DNA of 64,000 nt from Bacteroidota bacterium (GCA_030692515.1 JAUXZS010000028.1:186001-250000), one strand, 5' to 3'. Shown: positions 1-9,474, counted from the stretch's first letter. The notes: generated by a model from the sequence alone, not told the origin. A program made the numbers and translations.

Positions 1-2
1 CA

Positions 3-83
3 AGCTACATAAAAAGCCCTACATATCAGGACTATATTGATTGTGACAGAGAAGCGAGGGTTTTAGCCAATGAACTATTATAA
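3..83 (+). CDS. dxr: 3' end of 1-deoxy-D-xylulose-5-phosphate reductoisomerase (partial)
   Basis: Only the last 26 codons and the TAA stop lie in the window. The tail (…SPTYQDYIDCDREARVLANELL) matches the pattern at the end of DXR in Bacteroidota, where a Tyr-rich short helix and a 'D-x-E-A/T-R' helix close the C-terminal domain. DXR makes MEP from DXP in the non-mevalonate isoprenoid pathway. The next gene is rseP, and dxr-rseP is a common order in bacteria, which supports the call. The assignment rests on a short fragment and on gene order, so a different upstream gene cannot be excluded. Confidence 0.6.
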   Translation, partial: SYIKSPTYQDYIDCDREARVLANELL

Positions 84-204
84 GTTCATAATAATGCTTA
101 AAACAACCGTTTTTTCTTTAAAACTCACCCAAATAAATGTAACTTTACCTGCCTAATTAATTACACTTATCATTGGTAATTACTTAATAAAATAAAAACT
201 AATT

Positions 205-1536
205 ATGTTTATAAAAATCGCTCAACTATTTTTAAGTCTTACAATACTTGTATCCCTTCATGAATTTGGTCACTTTTGGTTTGCCAAAAAATTTAAATGC
301 CGTGTAGATAAATTTTATCTGTTTTTCGACTTTTTATTTCCGTTTGCAAACATTATGAATTTTGCAATCATTAAAAAGAAAATTGGTGATACAGAATATG
401 GCTTAGGATGGTTTCCTTTTGGAGGTTATGTTCAAATTGCCGGAATGGTAGATGAACAAATGGACAAATCTATCATTGACCGTCCCGCTGAACCATGGGA
501 ATTAAGGAGCAAACCAGCGTGGCAACGTTTATTAGTGATGATGGGTGGCATTATTGTTAACTTTTTATTAGGAATTTTTATTTTTTGGTTAGCAATATTT
601 GCTTGGGGAAAAGACACATTGCCAGTAACTAATTTACCTCATGGTTTAATGGTAGATAGCTCTGCGTACGAAATGGGATTAAGAAATGGAGATTATATAA
701 CTTCCTTAGACGGAAAAACTGTAAAATCGATTAACCGAATTCCTGTTGAAATAATTATGAATGGTGTTACAACAATTGAAGGTGTTCATGCTGACGGTAA
801 AAAATTCTCGCTTCCTGTTGATGATGATAATCGCGCAAGAATTTTAAAACGCCTAAAAAAATCTAAATTTGTAGAACCAAGATTTATCCCTGTAGTTTTA
901 GGCATTGATAGTACGAGTTTTGCTTCTAATTCTGATTTAAAAGTTCAAGATAGAATTATTGCAGTAAACAATGTTCCAGTAAAATATTATGATGAACTAA
1001 AAGCACAATTACTTATTAATAAAAGTACTAAAGCTGAACTTACGCTTTTAAGAGGTAATGATACCGTAAAAACCAGCAGTCAAGTTACGCCAATAGGTAC
1101 TATAGGTTTTTGGCCGGGCGCTCTTACTATTCCAAAAATAGAAGAACAAAAATTTGGCATCGGTCAAGCGTTTGTGCAAGGAGTTAAAGATGGCATGGAG
1201 CAAATAGTTATGCAAGCAAAACAGTTTGTAGTCATATTTACGGTTAAAGAAGCTCATAAACAAGTTGGTGGATTTTACACCATGGTGCAACAAATGAATC
1301 CTGAATGGGATTGGCAAAGTTTTTGGATGTTTACTGGATTTTTATCATTAGCCTTAGCATTCATGAATTTTTTACCAATTCCAATGTTAGATGGTGGATA
1401 CATTATGTTTATTTTGTGGGAAATGGTAACAGGCAAAAAAGTATCTGATAAAGTGGTTTATTATGCAAATAATGTTGGCTTATTTATTGTATTAGGACTA
1501 ATGGTTTATGCCAATACAGATTGGCTACGTAATTAA
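205..1536 (+). CDS. rseP: RIP metalloprotease RseP (site-2 protease)
   Basis: This is an inner-membrane site-2 zinc protease that cuts transmembrane substrates, typically anti-sigma factors, within the bilayer. At 443 residues it is the usual length. The zinc motif HEFGH is at residues 19-23 in the first membrane segment. The second metal/active-site motif, LPIPMLDGG, is near residue 390, just before the last membrane helix. Between them is a periplasmic stretch with two PDZ-like domains (approximately 140-310; for example 'MGLRNGDYITSLDG' and 'DLKVQDRIIAVNN'). The ATG start is kept because the HExxH lies at the expected distance from it. It follows the end of dxr by 121 nt, so the two may share a transcript. 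A natural client would be an anti-sigma factor such as the membrane protein at 18663, but that link is only inference. Confidence 0.93.
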   Translation: MFIKIAQLFLSLTILVSLHEFGHFWFAKKFKCRVDKFYLFFDFLFPFANIMNFAIIKKKIGDTEYGLGWFPFGGYVQIAGMVDEQMDKSIIDRPAEPWELRSKPAWQRLLVMMGGIIVNFLLGIFIFWLAIFAWGKDTLPVTNLPHGLMVDSSAYEMGLRNGDYITSLDGKTVKSINRIPVEIIMNGVTTIEGVHADGKKFSLPVDDDNRARILKRLKKSKFVEPRFIPVVLGIDSTSFASNSDLKVQDRIIAVNNVPVKYYDELKAQLLINKSTKAELTLLRGNDTVKTSSQVTPIGTIGFWPGALTIPKIEEQKFGIGQAFVQGVKDGMEQIVMQAKQFVVIFTVKEAHKQVGGFYTMVQQMNPEWDWQSFWMFTGFLSLALAFMNFLPIPMLDGGYIMFILWEMVTGKKVSDKVVYYANNVGLFIVLGLMVYANTDWLRN

Positions 1537-1566
1537 TTTTTTAGATTGTATTTAAAAGTTAATCTT

Positions 1567-2358
1567 ATGAAGACAAAAAATCTTATACTCGTTTTAACTT
1601 TCAATGTAATTTCAATTTTTTGTATTGGTCAAAGCACCACTGTTGGCGCCAGTAAAAATAATCGCGAGGCGGTTGCTGCTCATAAAGTAATGCTTATTCC
1701 TTTTGAATCTCGCCTGTACATGAGCGAAATTGATCAAAATATAAATGCCGAAACCAAATTAACAGCAAAAGAAATAAAATATAAATTTCGCGATGGTTTG
1801 AATGAACAATTATTCAAAGCATTTAAAATCAATAAATTTAATGTGGTTGATTTGATGGATGACACCACAAAATACAGAAAAGATTTAGATGGTATTTATC
1901 AATACCTCACTTACGAATTTCAAAAAATTCCTAATCAAGAAAACTACCAAGCTCCAAAAAAAGAAAAAGATCAAAAGAAAATCGAAAAAGGACAATTAAA
2001 TGTTGAAAGTAATTCTGACGCACGTTTTATGAATGCTAAAATTACAAACGCAAAAGTTGTACCACTACTTTATGGAAAATATAAAACAGATTTGTTTGTA
2101 TTTATAAATCAATTAGATATTAAAGCAAGTGGCTCTAAAGGACCTGCAGAATTAGGAGAAGGGAATGGTAATAGAAAAATAACCGTTCATTATACTGTTT
2201 ATACTTACGATGCTAAAGAAATTAACTCTGGCGTTGCTGAAGAAGAATTTGAGGCTACACTAAATAATCCAAAAAAAATAATTGATAAGTACTTTTTTAA
2301 AATTGCCACTATTATTGTGCAAAGGGTTAACAAAGGCCTAGTTGTTCCCACAAAATAA
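1567..2358 (+). CDS. Secreted protein of unknown function
   Basis: I do not recognise the family. The product has about 263 residues with an N-terminal signal peptide (MKTKNLILVLTF…FCIGQS, cleavage probably near residue 22). The mature part is soluble, rich in Lys and Asn, and contains a segment 'VMLIPFESRLYMSEID' and a helical 'KYKFRDGLNEQLFKAF', a pattern of some periplasmic or outer-membrane-associated Bacteroidota proteins. The open frame extends upstream to a TTG at 1546, but the ATG at 1567 puts the signal peptide at the terminus and is preferred. It lies 30 nt after rseP on the same strand and may be co-transcribed. Confidence 0.75.
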   Translation: MKTKNLILVLTFNVISIFCIGQSTTVGASKNNREAVAAHKVMLIPFESRLYMSEIDQNINAETKLTAKEIKYKFRDGLNEQLFKAFKINKFNVVDLMDDTTKYRKDLDGIYQYLTYEFQKIPNQENYQAPKKEKDQKKIEKGQLNVESNSDARFMNAKITNAKVVPLLYGKYKTDLFVFINQLDIKASGSKGPAELGEGNGNRKITVHYTVYTYDAKEINSGVAEEEFEATLNNPKKIIDKYFFKIATIIVQRVNKGLVVPTK

Positions 2359-2394
2359 TTTATACTAAAGTAAATAAAATACAGTCCAAATAAT

Positions 2395-2453
2395 TGTCAT
2401 GCTGACAAAGGAAGGATCTTAATAAAGAGATTTCTCCTTTCGTCGAAATGACA
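2395..2453. repeat. Interspersed GTCAT...ATGAC inverted repeat, copy 1
   Basis: About 57 nt with imperfect complementary ends. The left half runs GTCATGCTGACAAAGGAAGG and ends in GATCT. The right half is AGATTTCTCC then TTTCGTCGAAATGAC. It is closely similar, after reverse complementing, to the element at 59312-59368 and shares its left half with the one at 61359-61414. It lies in the gap between two convergent genes. It encodes nothing and looks like a non-autonomous palindromic repeat. Confidence 0.85.
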
Positions 2454-2500
2454 TATGGGATTATAAAATATTTGGATTTGGTATTAGTTTTATAAATCAA

Positions 2501-2534
2501 AAAAAAAGCGCTCCAGATAACTGAAGCGCTTTTA
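2501..2534 (-). terminator. Rho-independent terminator of lpdA
   Basis: Read on the minus strand, AAAAGCGCTTCAG pairs with CTGGAGCGCTTTT (one G-U pair) across a four-base loop, followed by a run of T. It lies 16 nt past the lpdA stop codon. Confidence 0.85.
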
Positions 2535-2549
2535 AATTTAGTTCTAATC

Positions 2550-3935
2550 TTATAAATGAATTACTTCGCCATAGGCAGCAGCAGCGGCTTCCATAATAGC
2601 TTCGCTCATTGTTGGATGAGGATGAATTGTTTTAATTAATTCGTGTCCTGTTGCTTCTAACTTTCTTAAAGCAACAATTTCGGCAATCATTTCTGTTACG
2701 TTTGCACCAATCATATGAGCGCCTAATATTTCGCCATACTTGGCATCAAAAATTATTTTAATAAATCCATCTTTAGCACCAGATGCGCTAGCTTTACCTG
2801 ACGCTGAGAAAGGAAATTTTCCAACTTTAACAGTGTAGCCAGCTTCTTTTGCTTTTTTCTCGGTAAAACCGACACTCGCAACTTCTGGTTGGCAATAAGT
2901 ACAACCCGGAATGTTATTATAATCAATCGCATCAACATGCATTCCCTTAATTTTTTCTATGCAAGTAATCCCTTCCGCGCTAGCAACATGTGCCAATGCT
3001 TGTCCGGGCACACAATCACCAATTGCGTAATAACCAGGAACGTTAGTTGCATAAAACTTATCTACAACAATTTTACCTTTATCTGTTTTCACACCGGTTT
3101 CTTCTAGTCCTAAACCTGAAATATTTGATTCAATACCAACAGCAGATAAAACAATTTCTGCATCTAATGTAATGTTGCCTGTTTTAGTTTTAATATTTAC
3201 CTTGCATCCTTCGCCTTTAGTATCAACGCTTTCAACTGAAGCTTCGGTCATAATTTCAATACCAACTTTTTTAAAGGATTTTTCTAATTGTTTACTTACC
3301 TCTTCATCTTCTACAGGAACAATATTTGGTAAAAACTCAACAATAGTAACTTTAGTGCCCATTGTTGCATAAAAATAAGCAAACTCTACTCCTATTGCGC
3401 CACTACCAACAACTACTAAAGATTTTGGAAGTTTTGGCAAAGTCATTGCTTCTCTATAACCAATAATTTTTTTACCATCTTGTGGTAAGTTAGGTAATTG
3501 ACGAGAGCGAGCACCAGTTGCAATAATTATATGTTTTCCTTCGTAAGATGTTGTTTTACCATCAGCAGTAACATCCACTTTTTTTCCGGCTTTAATTTTA
3601 GCCGTACCCATTATCACATCAATTTTATTTTTTTTCATCAAAAACTGAATGCCTTTGCTCATGCCATCAGCCACATCACGACTACGCTTTACAACTCCGT
3701 TAAAATCCGCCTTAATATTATCAGCACTTATGCCATATTCTTTAGCGTGGTTTAAATATTCATAAACCTGTGCGCTTTTTAACAAGGCTTTTGTAGGAAT
3801 ACAACCCCAATTTAAACAAATGCCACCAAGGCTCTCGCGCTCAATAATTGCGGTTTTAAATCCTAATTGTGATGCTCTAATAGCTGTAACATATCCACCT
3901 GGTCCGCTACCTATTACAATAATGTCGTAGTTCAT
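2550..3935 (-). CDS. lpdA: Dihydrolipoyl dehydrogenase
   Basis: This is the FAD-dependent E3 component of the 2-oxoacid dehydrogenase and glycine cleavage complexes. It reoxidises dihydrolipoyl groups with NAD+ in the cytoplasm. At 461 residues it is full length. The N-terminal FAD-binding motif GSGPGG is near residue 9 and the redox-active disulfide motif CLNWGCIPTKALL is at about 40-52. A second Rossmann motif for NAD (VVGSGAIGVEFA) is near 178, and 'YAIGDC' (FAD contact) is near 305. The catalytic C-terminal His-Glu dyad sits in 'IHPHPTMSEAIMEA'. No E1 or E2 gene is adjacent, so it is expressed alone here. Its own terminator follows. Confidence 0.96.
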   Translation of the reverse strand: MNYDIIVIGSGPGGYVTAIRASQLGFKTAIIERESLGGICLNWGCIPTKALLKSAQVYEYLNHAKEYGISADNIKADFNGVVKRSRDVADGMSKGIQFLMKKNKIDVIMGTAKIKAGKKVDVTADGKTTSYEGKHIIIATGARSRQLPNLPQDGKKIIGYREAMTLPKLPKSLVVVGSGAIGVEFAYFYATMGTKVTIVEFLPNIVPVEDEEVSKQLEKSFKKVGIEIMTEASVESVDTKGEGCKVNIKTKTGNITLDAEIVLSAVGIESNISGLGLEETGVKTDKGKIVVDKFYATNVPGYYAIGDCVPGQALAHVASAEGITCIEKIKGMHVDAIDYNNIPGCTYCQPEVASVGFTEKKAKEAGYTVKVGKFPFSASGKASASGAKDGFIKIIFDAKYGEILGAHMIGANVTEMIAEIVALRKLEATGHELIKTIHPHPTMSEAIMEAAAAAYGEVIHL

Positions 3936-3995
3936 AGTTATTAATTTTAAAGAGTTCTAATTTAAATAATTTATTTGACTTGAAAATTTTGATGT

Positions 3996-6866
3996 TTAAT
4001 TAATTGTTTTTCCATTGCTATCAATCTCAACTACGTCAAAACCAAGTTTTTTCACCTTTTCGAAATTTGATGCCTTATCCCCCACAATTACAATCACCAT
4101 ATTATTATAAGGCAAATATTTTTTTGCCAATGCATTAATTTCAGATGACGTAATTGAATTTAATATTTCGGTTTGTTTAGCAACGTAATCTTTCGATAAA
4201 TCATAGTCTAAAACACGCTTTATAAAATATAGTTTTTGAAAAGGAGACTCGTATTTTAAACCATCGGCTTGAGAAATAGCGTTTTTGGTAAATAACATTT
4301 CATCATCTTTAATACCATTTGCAACATATTCTTTTAATTCTTTAAAAATTTCCACAACAGTGCTATCGGTTGTATTAGCCTTAAATCCTCCACTAATACT
4401 GTAAACTCCTGGATATTTTGTTCCGGAAAATCCACCACGAACACCATAACTCCATCCTTTTATTTCGCGAAGTAAATAATTAATGCGGCTATTAAAAGCG
4501 CCAGCAAAACTAAAATTCATTATAGAGGCTTTATAATAATCGCCTAAAGCATCGTATGGGAGAGCTATATAACCAACACGAATTTCGCTTTGAGCCGCGT
4601 TTTTCTTGTCAACAAAATAAATTTTAGTTTTTTCTATTTTTGGTATTTCGCTAATATTTGCATTAGCAGGATCCCCCGATTTTAACTTAGAAAGAAAAGT
4701 AAGATTTTTTTCAATCTCTTCTTTATTAATATCACCACTAACTGCTACAGAAACCATACTACTATTTAAAGTGTTGTAATAATCTTTTATATCTTCCAAA
4801 GTAATGGAGGATACAGTTTCAGAAGTACCTTTTCCTAAATAACCCAATACATTATCTGGTCCATAAAGAATTTTCTTAAATGCCATTTCTGCCAAAGCGC
4901 CGGCGTTTGATTGTAATTGCATAAGCTGGTCTAGCTGACCTTTTTTCTCTATTTCAAATTCTTCTTTATCAAATTTTGGTTCAAATAAACTTTCCTCAAC
5001 AATTTTAAGTGTGGCTAATAAATTCTTCTTATGAGATTCTATGCTAATAGTTATATCCTCTTGCCCTGAATTAATATCAATAGATGAGCCTAATCTGGCC
5101 AGCTTATTTTCAACCTCTTCAGCACTTGTTTTTAAAGTACTTTGGCCTAATAATTTTGCCATTAACTCTGCTAAACCAGATTTTTCTTTAGGCTCAAATA
5201 GATGACCGGCTTTAAAACTGATTAAAATATTAATTTTTGGAAATTCTTTATCTGTAATTCCAATAACCGGAATTAAATTATTTATTTTAGTTGTATAAAA
5301 ATTTGGAACAGGAACGGGCGCAGCGGCTTTTGCAGTTGGAACAATTGCTCTGTTAAAATTATCTTTAGGTTCAGTAAAAGATAAGTTTTTATACTCTGCA
5401 CTTTCTTGTTCTACAATTCTATCATACATTTTCCAATTATCTGGCTGTGGTCTTAAATCTTCTTTTCCTTTAGGTAAACAACTTAAATATACCGCCGGTT
5501 TGTTTTTAATATAAGTAGTGTAAACACGCATAACATCTGCTTTTGTAACTGCCATAACTTCGGCTATTTCTTTCTTAATATAATTAGCATTACCTGTTAA
5601 TGTATAATAAGATGCTAAGGTTGCACCCTTACCTTGCACAGTGTTTAATCTGTCATATAAACTACTTTCGAATTGCGCTTTATACTTTATTAAATCATCA
5701 TCGGTGGCGCCCTTTTTTTCCCAATTATCTAAAACAGTTTTTAATTCTTTTTCTGTCTCAGCTAAAGAAACATCAGGATTAGTTCTAATAATAAACATAA
5801 ATTGCCCAGCTAACTCTCTAGTAAAATGAAAAGCATTTGCATTTAAGGCTTTTTTGGACTCAATAAATGCTTTATACATTGGCGAACCTTGAGAACCAGA
5901 AAGAATATCTCCAAGAATGTCTAAAGCCGCCTCATCCTTATGATTTGCAGGAACAGTAACATAAGAAATATTCATTTGAGGAAATTTCACATTATCTTCA
6001 TAAGAAACGTAACGACTTGCCTCTAACTTAAATGGCGGAACAATTTGCTTTTTTACTTCTGCCCCTTTTTCAATACTACCAAAATATTTTTGGGCCATTT
6101 GTAAAACTTCATTTGTATTAACATCGCCGGCAACAGTTAATACGGCATTGTTTGGGCCATACCAACGCATATAAAAGCGTTTTAAGTCATTAACATCTAC
6201 TCGATTTAAATCAACCAAATATCCAATAGTTGTCCAGCTATAAGGATGACCTTGAGGATAAAGAGCTTCGCCCATTTTCTCGCTCATTAATCCGTATGGA
6301 GCATTATCATAACGCTGTCCTCTTTCATTCTTTACAGTTGCACGCTGAACTTCAAACTTTTTTTGAGTAACAGAATCCAATAAAAAACCCATTCTATCGG
6401 CTTCTAACCAAAGCATTTTTTCTAACTGATTACTTGGAACAGTTTCAAAATAATTAGTTCTATCAGTATTAGTGCTTCCATTCAAAGTACCTCCAGCTTC
6501 TGTAATAATTTTAAAGTGTTGCTCGTCGGCAACATTTTTTGATCCTTGAAACATCATGTGTTCAAAAAAATGAGCAAAGCCACTTCTTCCTTGTTGCTCA
6601 CGAGCACTACCAACGTGGTAAGTTACATCCACATAACAAATTGGGTCGCTGTGATCTTCATGAATTAAAATAGTAAGTCCGTTAGGAAGTTGGTATTTTT
6701 TATATGTGATAACAATTTCATTCCCAACTTTTTTAACTTCTTCAATAAGAGTTGGAGTAGGAATAGTTGTTTTTGGTGCAGAACTTGCAATTGGAATGTT
6801 TTTTTGAGCATTAACCAAAACCAAACAATTGGTTATTAGGGCGACAGTTATTATTAGTTTTTTCAT
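3996..6866 (-). CDS. Secreted M16 family zinc peptidase, two-domain (pitrilysin/insulinase type)
   Basis: The exported metallopeptidase has about 956 residues and two tandem M16 halves. The inverted zinc motif HFFEH is at residues 99-103 in 'GFAHFFEHMMFQGS', followed by the expected downstream Glu region. The second half lacks the zinc motif but keeps the C-terminal 'R…Y' substrate-binding region ('FNSRINYLLREIKGWSYGVRG'), as in active two-domain members. A signal peptide (MKKLIITVALITNCLVLVNAQ) marks the true start at 6866. The frame is open back to an ATG at 6914, but a good -7 box (TATATTTG on the minus strand) lies between the two ATGs, which rules the upstream one out. It probably degrades peptides in the periplasm. 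Confidence 0.92.
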   Translation of the reverse strand: MKKLIITVALITNCLVLVNAQKNIPIASSAPKTTIPTPTLIEEVKKVGNEIVITYKKYQLPNGLTILIHEDHSDPICYVDVTYHVGSAREQQGRSGFAHFFEHMMFQGSKNVADEQHFKIITEAGGTLNGSTNTDRTNYFETVPSNQLEKMLWLEADRMGFLLDSVTQKKFEVQRATVKNERGQRYDNAPYGLMSEKMGEALYPQGHPYSWTTIGYLVDLNRVDVNDLKRFYMRWYGPNNAVLTVAGDVNTNEVLQMAQKYFGSIEKGAEVKKQIVPPFKLEASRYVSYEDNVKFPQMNISYVTVPANHKDEAALDILGDILSGSQGSPMYKAFIESKKALNANAFHFTRELAGQFMFIIRTNPDVSLAETEKELKTVLDNWEKKGATDDDLIKYKAQFESSLYDRLNTVQGKGATLASYYTLTGNANYIKKEIAEVMAVTKADVMRVYTTYIKNKPAVYLSCLPKGKEDLRPQPDNWKMYDRIVEQESAEYKNLSFTEPKDNFNRAIVPTAKAAAPVPVPNFYTTKINNLIPVIGITDKEFPKINILISFKAGHLFEPKEKSGLAELMAKLLGQSTLKTSAEEVENKLARLGSSIDINSGQEDITISIESHKKNLLATLKIVEESLFEPKFDKEEFEIEKKGQLDQLMQLQSNAGALAEMAFKKILYGPDNVLGYLGKGTSETVSSITLEDIKDYYNTLNSSMVSVAVSGDINKEEIEKNLTFLSKLKSGDPANANISEIPKIEKTKIYFVDKKNAAQSEIRVGYIALPYDALGDYYKASIMNFSFAGAFNSRINYLLREIKGWSYGVRGGFSGTKYPGVYSISGGFKANTTDSTVVEIFKELKEYVANGIKDDEMLFTKNAISQADGLKYESPFQKLYFIKRVLDYDLSKDYVAKQTEILNSITSSEINALAKKYLPYNNMVIVIVGDKASNFEKVKKLGFDVVEIDSNGKTIN

Positions 6867-6881
6867 AATTTTTAAGATTAG

Positions 6882-6889
6882 CAAATATA
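6882..6889 (-). promoter_or_regulatory. Bacteroidota-type -7 promoter element for the M16 peptidase
   Basis: TATATTTG on the minus strand matches the TAnnTTTG consensus of the Bacteroidota primary sigma factor, 15 nt before the chosen ATG. No clear TTG -33 box is seen at the ideal spacing. Confidence 0.55.
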
Positions 6890-6997
6890 ACAGAAATGTA
6901 ATTTTTTCCCACATTAAAAGCGTTAATTATGCCAATTTTATTTTTTTAGGTTTTGTATAATTTAACATGCTTCTGTTTTAAAACAAATTTTTGTGTG

Positions 6998-7005
6998 TAC
7001 CTTTA
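6998..7005 (+). promoter_or_regulatory. -7 promoter element for the bacilliredoxin gene
   Basis: TACCTTTA fits TAnnTTTG with one change and lies 19 nt before the ATG at 7025. It makes the in-frame TTG at 6953 an unlikely start. Confidence 0.45.
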
Positions 7006-7024
7006 CATTATAAAATCTCAAATC

Positions 7025-7435
7025 ATGTATCCAGAAGCAATAGTAAACCCGATGAAAGCCGAACTAACAATAGCTGGCTTTAAAGAATTAGTTAATCCTG
7101 AAGATGTAGATAACGCTATAAAAGCAGAAGGTACTACTTTACTGGTAGTAAATTCAGTTTGTGGTTGCGCCGCAGGTGCTTGTCGCCCGGGCGTTAAAAA
7201 AAGCCTAGAAAACGCTAAAAAGCCTAGCAATTTAACTACTGTTTTTGCAGGATTTGACGTAGATGCAGTAACTCAAGCAAGAAAACACTTTTCTCCATAC
7301 CCTGCTAGTAGCCCGGCAATTGCCTTGTTTAAAAATGGTGAATTAGTACACTTTGTTGAACGTCACAATATTGAAGGACATAATGCTGCTGCTATTTCTG
7401 AACATTTGAAGGCAGTTTATGATGAATTTTGTTAA
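7025..7435 (+). CDS. BrxA/BrxB family bacilliredoxin (YphP/YqiW-like)
   Basis: This is a 136-residue thioredoxin-fold protein of the UPF0403/bacilliredoxin family. The family signature CGC is at residues 46-48 in 'VVNSVCGCAAGACRPG', with a third Cys at 53. In Firmicutes these proteins remove bacillithiol from mixed disulfides, and many Bacteroidota carry homologues and make bacillithiol. The start at 7025 is chosen because it gives the family's usual N-terminus (MYPEAIVNPMKAEL) and lies just after a promoter-like box. The gene stands alone and has its own terminator. The family call is firm; the exact thiol partner in this organism is inferred. Confidence 0.9.
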   Translation: MYPEAIVNPMKAELTIAGFKELVNPEDVDNAIKAEGTTLLVVNSVCGCAAGACRPGVKKSLENAKKPSNLTTVFAGFDVDAVTQARKHFSPYPASSPAIALFKNGELVHFVERHNIEGHNAAAISEHLKAVYDEFC

Positions 7436-7458
7436 TTAGCTTAAATAATATATTTATT

Positions 7459-7486
7459 AAGACGTATAAAAATGCGTCTTTTTTTT
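7459..7486 (+). terminator. Rho-independent terminator after the bacilliredoxin gene
   Basis: AAGACG and CGTCTT pair around a ten-base loop and are followed by a T run. Confidence 0.75.
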
Positions 7487-7541
7487 ATTTATTTAGGTTA
7501 CTTTTACTAAAAATTAGAATCAATTAATAAAACAAATAAAA

Positions 7542-8402
7542 ATGAAATTATATAAAATTTTAGTGGCAAGTTTACTACTTACAATTGGGAGTTTAAGTTT
7601 TAATTCTTGCGGTGATAAGGAAAAAGAAGTTAACCCACTAGCGGATAGTTTACTAAGTGTAAATGGTGATTTGAATGGGAAGTTATCAGAGAAAGAGATT
7701 GCAATGCAAGAGTTCATTTCTACTTTTAATGAGATTCAGGAGAATTTAAACACCATAAAAGAAAAAGAAAAAATTGTTACAAAGGCAAGTACTACTGGTG
7801 ATGTAAAAAGTAAAGAAGATCAAATTAAGGAAGATATTCAAGCAATTTATGATTTGATGTCTAAAAACAAAAACCGAATTGGTTCATTAACTTCAAAATT
7901 AAAGAATAGCAATTTAAAGTTAGAAGGTTTAGAGAAAATGATTGAAAATTTGCAAAACAGTCTTAATTTAAAGGATAGCGAAATTTCTGATTTAAAAAAT
8001 CGTATTGAAGGATTAAATATTGAATTATCTAATTTAACAACAAATTATCAAGAAGTAGAAACAGAAAACGCATTAAAAACAGATGAAATAAACACTGCCT
8101 ATTATGCTATAGGAACTTCAAAAGAATTAAAAGAAAAAAATGTAATTTCTAAGGAGGGTGGTTTTATTGGTATAGGAAAAACTACAAAAGTAAAATCTGA
8201 TTTTAATAAGGAATATTTCACTAAGGTAAATATTGAACAAACAAATTCAATTACTATTGGAGCTAAAAAAGCTAAAATTATCACGACTCACCCAAGTAGT
8301 TCTTATAAAATAATTGGAGAAAAACCAGTGGAGAAAATTGAAATAACAAACTCTAAAGAATTTTGGAGTGCTTCAAAATACTTGGTTATAATTATTGAAT
8401 AA
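7542..8402 (+). CDS. Coiled-coil lipoprotein of unknown function
   Basis: The product has 286 residues with a lipoprotein signal peptide (MKLYKILVASLLLTIGSLSFNSC; lipid-attached Cys at 23). Residues about 45-175 form a continuous heptad-like coiled coil rich in Leu, Lys, Glu and Asn (for example 'LEGLEKMIENLQNSLNLKDSE'). The C-terminal 110 residues look globular: 'AYYAIGTSKELKEKNVISKEG', then a Gly-rich 'GFIGIGKTTKVK', then beta-rich sequence ending in 'YLVIIIE'. I recall this C-terminal pattern in uncharacterised Bacteroidota lipoproteins but know no function. It has its own terminator and no operon partner. Confidence 0.85.
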   Translation: MKLYKILVASLLLTIGSLSFNSCGDKEKEVNPLADSLLSVNGDLNGKLSEKEIAMQEFISTFNEIQENLNTIKEKEKIVTKASTTGDVKSKEDQIKEDIQAIYDLMSKNKNRIGSLTSKLKNSNLKLEGLEKMIENLQNSLNLKDSEISDLKNRIEGLNIELSNLTTNYQEVETENALKTDEINTAYYAIGTSKELKEKNVISKEGGFIGIGKTTKVKSDFNKEYFTKVNIEQTNSITIGAKKAKIITTHPSSSYKIIGEKPVEKIEITNSKEFWSASKYLVIIIE

Positions 8403-8416
8403 TTAAGGTTATTAAT

Positions 8417-8454
8417 AAAAAACCCGTACAATTTAGATAGTACGGGTTTTTTTT
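8417..8454. terminator. Bidirectional terminator between convergent genes
   Basis: AAAACCCGTA pairs with TACGGGTTTT around a 12-base loop. A-rich on the left and T-rich on the right, it can end the lipoprotein transcript (+) and the methyltransferase transcript (-). Confidence 0.85.
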
Positions 8455-8508
8455 ATGCTTTTAAATTCCTACTTTTTTACAAAACCAGAGTTAAATAAAA
8501 AGATTAAA

Positions 8509-9474
8509 TTATTTTATCTTTCTGGCTGCAACCATCATTTCTTCTCCAATATTTAAAAAAGAAAGCGTGTTGTATATAAAATTATGAATAAATACAAAAA
8601 GCTTTAATTGCCACATTGGTTTATTGGTAAATTTATTAAAGTATTGCTGGCGTTCCGCAGCATTAATACTCGTATTAGCCTGTGCTCTAGTTTGTTTTTT
8701 TTGGCTTTTAAATTTCTTAATAATAGGTAGTAAAGTGTACATGATAAATAACTTAATTTCGAACGACGATTTTATTTTCACAACCTCGTAACCGTTATTA
8801 GCAAGTATTTTAGTAATTGTGTCCTTACTAAAATAATTCACATGATCGAGCCCCATCATTTTCCAATTATCTTTATGGCGCTTGGCAAAGTAACTATCAA
8901 TTTGTGGAACTTGTAAAAATAAATAACCATCAGGCTTGTTAAGTTTAGCGCACTTTGCAAGAAACTCATCTGCTTTATCAATATGTTCTAAAACGTCCCA
9001 CATGGTTATAACATCAAACTTTTTTGACTCATCCATTTCAAAAAAATCAATATGGTCTACTGGTAGTTTAAGATCATTTACACAATATAAATAAGGTTGT
9101 TCAGAAATTTCAACGCCATAAACATCGTATCCTAACTCTTTACCTGCAAGCATAAAATGTCCCCAACCTGCGCCAAGATCAAATAATTTGCCAGACTTTG
9201 CGAACTTTTGAATGAATTTAAATCTTAGTTTATGCCGTTGAACTTTTATCCAATTATTACCGGCTCTAACAGCTGCAGTTACATCTGCATTTTTATATTG
9301 TGTGTATTCAATTTTTTTTCGGTAATACGGAGGGATAAAATGAAAAGAACAATTATTACAAGTAACAACTGCGAAGTTTTCTTTTTGATATTTTAATTGA
9401 AATTTAGTTTTATCATTATTTCCACAGACGCAACAATGTATATCTTCGGCCATAAAGGCTGGTAAAATTGCCAT
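8509..9474 (-). CDS. Class I SAM-dependent methyltransferase with N-terminal Cys4 motif
   Basis: The product has 321 residues. The N-terminus carries CCVC…CNNC (residues about 13-42), a likely small zinc-binding ribbon. It is followed by a Methyltransf_23 (UbiG-like) domain: SAM motif I 'LFDLGAGWGHF' near 95, the acidic residue of motif II in 'VYGVEIS', and motif IV/post-I 'FDVITMWDVLEHI' near 155. Bacteroidota proteins of this layout often act on sugars or lipids, but the substrate here is unknown. It starts 6 nt after the stop of the upstream repeat protein and is probably co-transcribed with it. A second in-frame ATG at 9453 would still keep the Cys motif. Confidence 0.85.
   Translation of the reverse strand: MAILPAFMAEDIHCCVCGNNDKTKFQLKYQKENFAVVTCNNCSFHFIPPYYRKKIEYTQYKNADVTAAVRAGNNWIKVQRHKLRFKFIQKFAKSGKLFDLGAGWGHFMLAGKELGYDVYGVEISEQPYLYCVNDLKLPVDHIDFFEMDESKKFDVITMWDVLEHIDKADEFLAKCAKLNKPDGYLFLQVPQIDSYFAKRHKDNWKMMGLDHVNYFSKDTITKILANNGYEVVKIKSSFEIKLFIMYTLLPIIKKFKSQKKQTRAQANTSINAAERQQYFNKFTNKPMWQLKLFVFIHNFIYNTLSFLNIGEEMMVAARKIK

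Noticed and set aside
1546-1566. TTG start 21 nt upstream for the secreted protein
   Set aside because: The ATG at 1567 places the signal peptide at the terminus.
6867-6914. Earlier ATG for the M16 peptidase at 6914
   Set aside because: A TATATTTG promoter box lies between it and the ATG that begins the signal peptide.
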